A stretch of DNA of 64,000 bases from assembly GCA_030427865.1 (NCBI GenBank), contig JAUICK010000011.1, forward strand, positions 1 through 64,000, given 5' to 3'. The notes under the pieces were generated by a model. That model was not told where the DNA came from and did no database searches. It saw nothing but the letters and a program-made list of their open reading frames with translations. Positions 60,004 through 64,000 of this stretch are shown here, one piece after another. Each line of letters opens with the position of its first letter. Position 1 is the first letter of the stretch. Origin of the DNA: Bacteroidia bacterium. Lineage in GTDB: Bacteria > Bacteroidota > Bacteroidia > Flavobacteriales > Flavobacteriaceae. The position numbers were made by a program, and so were the translations under genes.

Positions 60004-61032
60004 ATGAAAAGACTTACCATTAAAGACATTGCTCAAGAATTTAAAGTTTCTATTTCTACCGTTTCTAAAGCCTTGAATGATAGCTATGAGATTAGTGTAA
60101 GTACTAAAGAAAAAATTCAAAAATACGCTAAAGAACACAATTACAAACCTAATTTTAATGCATTAAGCCTTAAAAACAAACAAACAAAAACTATTGGAAT
60201 TATTATTCCGAACATGCTAAACTATTTTTTTGCACAAGTTTTTAACGGAATAGAAAAAGTTGCCAATGATAGAGGTTATAAAATTATTTCTTGTATTTCT
60301 AATGAGTCTTTTACTAAAGAAGTAGAAACTATAGAAATGCTTTCTAACGGAAGTATAGACGGTTTTATTTTATCGCTTGCCGAAGAAACAGTATCAGAAA
60401 AAAACTACAGTCACTTTCAAGAAGTATTAAATAACGGAACTCCTATTGTGATGTTTGACAGAGTTGCTGACAGTTTAGAGTGCGATAAAGTTGTAACTGA
60501 TAACTTTGATAGCGCAAGAAGTACAGTTGGGCATTTGGTAAAATTAGGTCATAAAAATATTGCGTTTGTCTCTACAATTGCAAATTTAGAAATTGGAAGA
60601 AGAAGACAATTAGGATATTTAAAAGGTTTAGAAGACCACCATATTAAAGTGGATAAAAACTTAATTATTACTATTGATGATAACTATAAAAATTACGAAA
60701 AAATCTTAGAACCAATTCTTAAAAACAACAAAATAGATAGTGTTTTAGCAACTGATGAATCTTCTGCAATTGCTGCCATGAAAGTAGCTCAAAAATTAGG
60801 ACACAAAGTACCAGAAAACTTTTCTGTTATCTCTTTTTCTAACGGAATTTTGGCAAGACATTCTAACCCAAGAATGACAACAGTTAGCCAACATGGAGAA
60901 ATTATGGGAGCTACAGCTGCGACAATGCTTATTAACAGATTAGAAGACAAATCTGACGATGAGAAAAAACCAGAAACTATTGTTGTAAAAACAGATTTAG
61001 TAGAAAGAAATTCGACTAAAAAAATCCTATAA
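60004..61032 (+). CDS. LacI-family transcriptional regulator
   Basis: 342 residues. N-terminal helix-turn-helix and hinge (2-55) beginning TIKDIAQEFKVSISTVSKAL; periplasmic-binding-protein-like sensor domain (60-335) with IGIIIPNMLNYFFAQVFNG near 64 and GHKNIAFVS near 185. Controls sugar-related genes in response to a sugar or sugar phosphate; no adjacent transport or polysaccharide utilisation locus, so target genes are elsewhere or the next gene. Confidence 0.92.
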   Translation: MKRLTIKDIAQEFKVSISTVSKALNDSYEISVSTKEKIQKYAKEHNYKPNFNALSLKNKQTKTIGIIIPNMLNYFFAQVFNGIEKVANDRGYKIISCISNESFTKEVETIEMLSNGSIDGFILSLAEETVSEKNYSHFQEVLNNGTPIVMFDRVADSLECDKVVTDNFDSARSTVGHLVKLGHKNIAFVSTIANLEIGRRRQLGYLKGLEDHHIKVDKNLIITIDDNYKNYEKILEPILKNNKIDSVLATDESSAIAAMKVAQKLGHKVPENFSVISFSNGILARHSNPRMTTVSQHGEIMGATAATMLINRLEDKSDDEKKPETIVVKTDLVERNSTKKIL

Positions 61033-61046
61033 ATCCATTCTCTTTT

Positions 61047-61880
61047 TTGAATTTATCTAACGTAAAATTAGTAGTTTCTGATATGGATGGAACGCTACTA
61101 AACTCTAAAGGAGAAGTTAGTAACTTGTTCTTTACATTGTTCCATAAACTAAAACAACACAAAGTACATTTTTGCGCTGCAAGTGGTAGGCAACATAATA
61201 GCATTGTACATAAATTATATCCTATAAAAGATGAGATTTTTGTGATTGCCGAAAACGGTGGAATTACAAAAAAATCAGAAAAAGTTTTGTTATCTAATTA
61301 TTTAGCAGCAGAAAAAGTTATCAATTTAATTCCTGTATTAAGAAAGATACAAGATGTAAATATGGTATTATGTTGCGAGGGAATGGCTTTTATAGAAAGC
61401 ACAGACAAACGTTTTATAAGTTTATTTCAAGAATACTACCAAAGTTTTAAACAAGTAGATGACTTGATTAAAATTGCAAAAACTACTCCCGTTTTTAAAA
61501 TTGCTGTTTATCATTTCGATTCTTCAGAAAAATACATTTTTCCAGAAATAAATAATTTTAGTGATGCTATTTTTATTAAAATTTCTGGAAAGAACTGGTT
61601 AGATATTTCAGATAAAAAAGCTAATAAAGGAAATGCTTTGAGAGAAGTTCAAAAAAAATTACAGATTTCTAAAACTGAAACATTAGTTTTTGGCGATTAC
61701 CATAATGATATTGAAATGTTGCAAGAAGCTGACTTTAGTTTTGCAATGAAAAATGCTCATAAAGACATTAAAGAAATTGCAAATTACACTACAGAAAGTA
61801 ACGATAATAATGGGGTAGAAATCGTTCTTCAAAAACTTTTACTAGATAAAGCTACTTCGTTAATAAGTGCTGACCAATAG
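61047..61880 (+). CDS. HAD-IIB (Cof-type) sugar phosphatase
   Basis: 277 residues. Start TTG at 61047, 14 bases after the LacI stop; no ATG before the catalytic motif. Motif I VVSDMDGTLLNSKGE (9-23), motif II Ser in AASGRQHNSI near 44, motif III Lys in KKANKGNAL near 195, motif IV FGDYHNDIEMLQ near 215. Probably dephosphorylates a sugar phosphate. Its 3' end overlaps the convergent glucosaminidase gene by 29 bases. Confidence 0.9.
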   Translation: MNLSNVKLVVSDMDGTLLNSKGEVSNLFFTLFHKLKQHKVHFCAASGRQHNSIVHKLYPIKDEIFVIAENGGITKKSEKVLLSNYLAAEKVINLIPVLRKIQDVNMVLCCEGMAFIESTDKRFISLFQEYYQSFKQVDDLIKIAKTTPVFKIAVYHFDSSEKYIFPEINNFSDAIFIKISGKNWLDISDKKANKGNALREVQKKLQISKTETLVFGDYHNDIEMLQEADFSFAMKNAHKDIKEIANYTTESNDNNGVEIVLQKLLLDKATSLISADQ

Positions 61881-62691
61881 AAATTGTGTTGCTTTTTAAG
61901 CCGTTTAATTCTTTTAAAAAAGCTACAGTTGTATTAAACTTTTTGGCAATAGAATACAATGTATCTCCTTTTTTTACTTCGTAATAATTTCCAATAGTAT
62001 ACTTTGGTTTTTCATCCTTTTTATTAGAATCTTTTTGTATTTTAAAATCTTTCTTTTTCACTTTGTCAAATTCGTATAATTTATAACGCTCAATAATACC
62101 TATTAATTTAGAAGGATATTTTTTATCTGTAGCATAACCCGCTTTTTTTAGTCCTTTTGCCCAACGTTTATAATCGTTTGTTTTATAATTAAATAAAAAT
62201 GCATAACGTTTCCTTTTGGTTAAAAATTCTGAATGATCGTTATAAGAAGTTTCTACATATTGATATTTTCGAAAACATTCTTGATCTTCATCATCATCAT
62301 GGTATACACGTTGTCCTTTCCATTGTGTGTGGCATTTAATTCCGAAATGATTATTCGATTTTCGAGCCAATTCTCCTCTACCACTTCCAGATTCTAAAAT
62401 ACCTTGAGCCAAGGTAATACTTGCAGGAATTTTATGAGCATGCATCTCTTTAACAGCAATTGCTGCATAATCTTCAATATACTTTAACGTATGTTTACTT
62501 AAGTATTTTTTTGTTTTTTCGAGTTTTTTTATGTGTTTGTCTTCTTTTACAGAAGGTAATTTAACAGGTTTGGGTTCTACAAGAACAATACCAACATCTT
62601 TATTTTTTCGAATTGTTTTTTTCTTGGCACCACAACTTGCTAATACCAACAAAAAAACACTGTATATTACTATTTTTAATTTCATAAACAC
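61852..62691 (-). CDS. LysM-containing N-acetylglucosaminidase lipoprotein
   Basis: 279 residues. Lipoprotein signal with Cys20 (VLASC). Glucosaminidase (GH73-like) domain (about 65-215) with AQGILESGSGRGELARKS near 94, catalytic Glu in ILESG, and NNHFGIKCH, HDDDEDQECFRKY; C-terminal LysM (about 236-279; YYEVKKGDTLYSIAKKF). Trims peptidoglycan in the periplasm. Starts within the end of the next upstream gene (10-base overlap with 62682). Confidence 0.9.
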   Translation of the reverse strand: MFMKLKIVIYSVFLLVLASCGAKKKTIRKNKDVGIVLVEPKPVKLPSVKEDKHIKKLEKTKKYLSKHTLKYIEDYAAIAVKEMHAHKIPASITLAQGILESGSGRGELARKSNNHFGIKCHTQWKGQRVYHDDDEDQECFRKYQYVETSYNDHSEFLTKRKRYAFLFNYKTNDYKRWAKGLKKAGYATDKKYPSKLIGIIERYKLYEFDKVKKKDFKIQKDSNKKDEKPKYTIGNYYEVKKGDTLYSIAKKFNTTVAFLKELNGLKSNTISIGQHLLTK

Positions 62692-63626
62692 TTAATAATT
62701 TGCTGATTCTTTTTCTCTAATTTTTGATTAAACCCTTTTATTCCTTGAATTCCTCCTGTATGTATTGCTAAAATCTTACTTTCTTTTTTAAAGTAATCTT
62801 TTTTAATTAAATCTAAAATTCCAAACAACATTTTTCCAGTATATATTGGGTCTAATAAAATACCTGTTTCATCTTTAAAACTATTAACAAAACCAATGAA
62901 ATCTTCATTATATTTTGCGTAACCACCAAAATGATAATCGGTTTGCAAACTCCAATTTTTTTTATTTGTAAACTGTCTAATTTCTGCATTTAAAAAATCG
63001 CCCTTTAGAGCAGGAAAACCAATTACTGTTTGGTAATTTTTAGTTGCATTTATTAGTCCAGAAATTGTACCTCCTGTACCCACTGCACAACAAATATAAT
63101 CGAATTTTACATCTTCTTTAGTTAAAATTTCTTGACATCCTTTAATGGCAAATTCATTGGTACCTCCTTCTGGAACCATATAAAAATCGCCAAACTTTTC
63201 TTTTAGTTTGTTGGTATAATCTTGCGTTGTTTTTTTTCGATATTGTTCTCTTGTAATAAACTCAAAAGTCATTCCGTTTTTATGGGCTTCTTTTAAAGTA
63301 AAATTGTTTTTTAAAGTATTTTCTAAATTATTTGCGAGTTCTTCTCCTCTAATAACTCCAATAGATTTAAATCCATTTAAATTAGCAGCCACAGCTGTAG
63401 CTACAATATGGTTAGAATATGCACCTCCAAAAGTAAGCAAGGTCTTTTTTTGTTGTTTGTTTGCTTCTTTCAGGTTGTATTTGAGTTTACGAAATTTATT
63501 TCCAGATACAAAAGGATGAATTTCATCCTCTCTTTTAATAACAAGTTCTATTGCTTTTTCTTCTATAAAAGGAAGAAATATTTGTTGGTTTTTACTAACA
63601 AAATCTCGATTAAAAAAAGAAGTCAT
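62682..63626 (-). CDS. ACC deaminase/D-cysteine desulfhydrase-family PLP enzyme
   Basis: 314 residues. PLP fold-type II: VSGNKFRKLKYNLKEA near 40-55 carries the Schiff-base Lys, TFGGAYSNHIVATA near 66-79 the phosphate region, and AVGTGGTISGLIN near 175 the glycine loop. Splits D-cysteine or 1-aminocyclopropane-1-carboxylate to ammonia and an oxo acid. The Ser of GGAYSNH is present in both activities. Overlaps the glucosaminidase start. Confidence 0.87.
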   Translation of the reverse strand: MTSFFNRDFVSKNQQIFLPFIEEKAIELVIKREDEIHPFVSGNKFRKLKYNLKEANKQQKKTLLTFGGAYSNHIVATAVAANLNGFKSIGVIRGEELANNLENTLKNNFTLKEAHKNGMTFEFITREQYRKKTTQDYTNKLKEKFGDFYMVPEGGTNEFAIKGCQEILTKEDVKFDYICCAVGTGGTISGLINATKNYQTVIGFPALKGDFLNAEIRQFTNKKNWSLQTDYHFGGYAKYNEDFIGFVNSFKDETGILLDPIYTGKMLFGILDLIKKDYFKKESKILAIHTGGIQGIKGFNQKLEKKNQQIIKCL

Positions 63627-63650
63627 ATCTATGAGTTATAAGCTAAATTT

Positions 63651-64000
63651 CTAAGAAAAATTTGAAACCAGTCCTTCAACCTTTTCCCATTCTTCCATCA
63701 AAATATCTACTTTTGCTTTTTTAGCTTTGTAGTTTTTAAAGAAGTTAGGTCTTGATGAAACTTCATCATAATTTTGAGCCAATTCTAAGTCAATTTTTTC
63801 TATTTCAGTTTCTAAATCGGCAATTTCAGTTTCTATTTTAGATAGCCTATTGTTTAGTTTTTTGAGTTCTTTTTCTTGTTCTTTAGACAATTGATAAGTT
63901 TCTTTTTTAGAAACATTTTTTACGGTAGCAACTATGGTTCTTTTTTCTGCATCTCGCAAACTTTCCATTTTGTGTTGCTCTAAGAAATAATCGATATCGC
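63651..64000 (-). CDS. ABC-F ATPase, C-terminal part (5' end beyond window)
   Basis: About 116 C-terminal residues are visible and the frame stays open to the right edge (DIDYFLEQHKMESLRDAEKR). The last ~70 residues are a coiled coil (EKELKKLNNRLSKIETEIADL, here in parts), then YKAKKAKVDILMEEWEKVEG, matching the C-terminal helical extension of Uup/ABC-F translation factors. The ATPase domains are outside the window, so the call rests on the tail only. 25 bases upstream of the ACC deaminase-like gene. Confidence 0.65.
   Translation of the reverse strand, partial: DIDYFLEQHKMESLRDAEKRTIVATVKNVSKKETYQLSKEQEKELKKLNNRLSKIETEIADLETEIEKIDLELAQNYDEVSSRPNFFKNYKAKKAKVDILMEEWEKVEGLVSNFS

Overview
The window is strongly AT-rich, most starts lack an obvious Shine-Dalgarno sequence, and several candidate promoters carry the TAnnTTTG -7 box of Bacteroidetes. 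Together with Type IX secretion (T9SS) C-terminal domains, many short lipoproteins, two-domain universal stress proteins and a Bacteroidetes-style dcw cluster, this points to a marine member of the Flavobacteriaceae (Polaribacter/Tenacibaculum-like; genus inferred by eye only). No tRNA, rRNA, CRISPR array, transposase or prophage gene was recognised.

Layout. 1-6.3 kb: 3' end of lysS, a frameshifted bestrophin channel, a lipoprotein, rsmG, a front-end fatty acid desaturase and a class I aminotransferase. 6.3-12.2 kb is the most unusual part: a large secreted alpha/beta hydrolase whose T9SS sorting domain is displaced by a 1-base frameshift, then three tandem paralogous lipoprotein genes, each with an (AT)n tract at the same place in its coding sequence. 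One gene is in frame (n=5) and two are out of frame (n=13, n=8); one also carries a G8 tract. Around two of them lies a roughly 922-bp tandem duplication that includes a 111-bp segment bounded by 12-bp perfect inverted repeats. This has the architecture of a phase-variable surface-lipoprotein locus.

12.2-27.8 kb (minus strand): a nearly complete division/cell-wall cluster, mraZ-rsmH-ftsL-pbp-murE-mraY-murD-ftsW-murG-murC-ftsQ-ftsA-ftsZ, with a three-repeat MraZ operator in front. murE probably uses a CTG start. 28-38 kb: alpha/beta hydrolase, EngB GTPase, RluA-type pseudouridine synthase, AlkB-like membrane hydroxylase, nitroreductase, penicillin acylase-family protein, a sugar aminotransferase plus galE, a small lipoprotein and fabD.

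38.4-46.3 kb (plus strand): a queuosine-precursor transporter followed by an arsenosugar-type cluster: DUF547 protein, peroxidase-like protein, radical SAM ArsS, methyltransferase ArsM, rhodanese, DUF2064 glycosyltransferase, DM13/T9SS protein, purine nucleoside phosphorylase and a sterol desaturase-family enzyme. These could carry arsenite through methylation, adenosylation, nucleobase removal and glycosylation towards arsenosugars or arsenolipids (inference from context). 46.3-52.7 kb (minus strand): metallophosphatase, POTRA/beta-barrel protein, internally duplicated lipoprotein, universal stress protein, GH113-like lipoprotein and an outer-membrane barrel. 52.9-59.9 kb (plus strand): FAD oxidoreductase, polyferredoxin-type membrane protein, MORN protein and three membrane-linked glycosyltransferases, the last five overlapping by 1-4 nt. 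60-64 kb: LacI regulator, HAD phosphatase, LysM glucosaminidase, ACC deaminase/D-cysteine desulfhydrase-like enzyme and the 3' end of an ABC-F gene.
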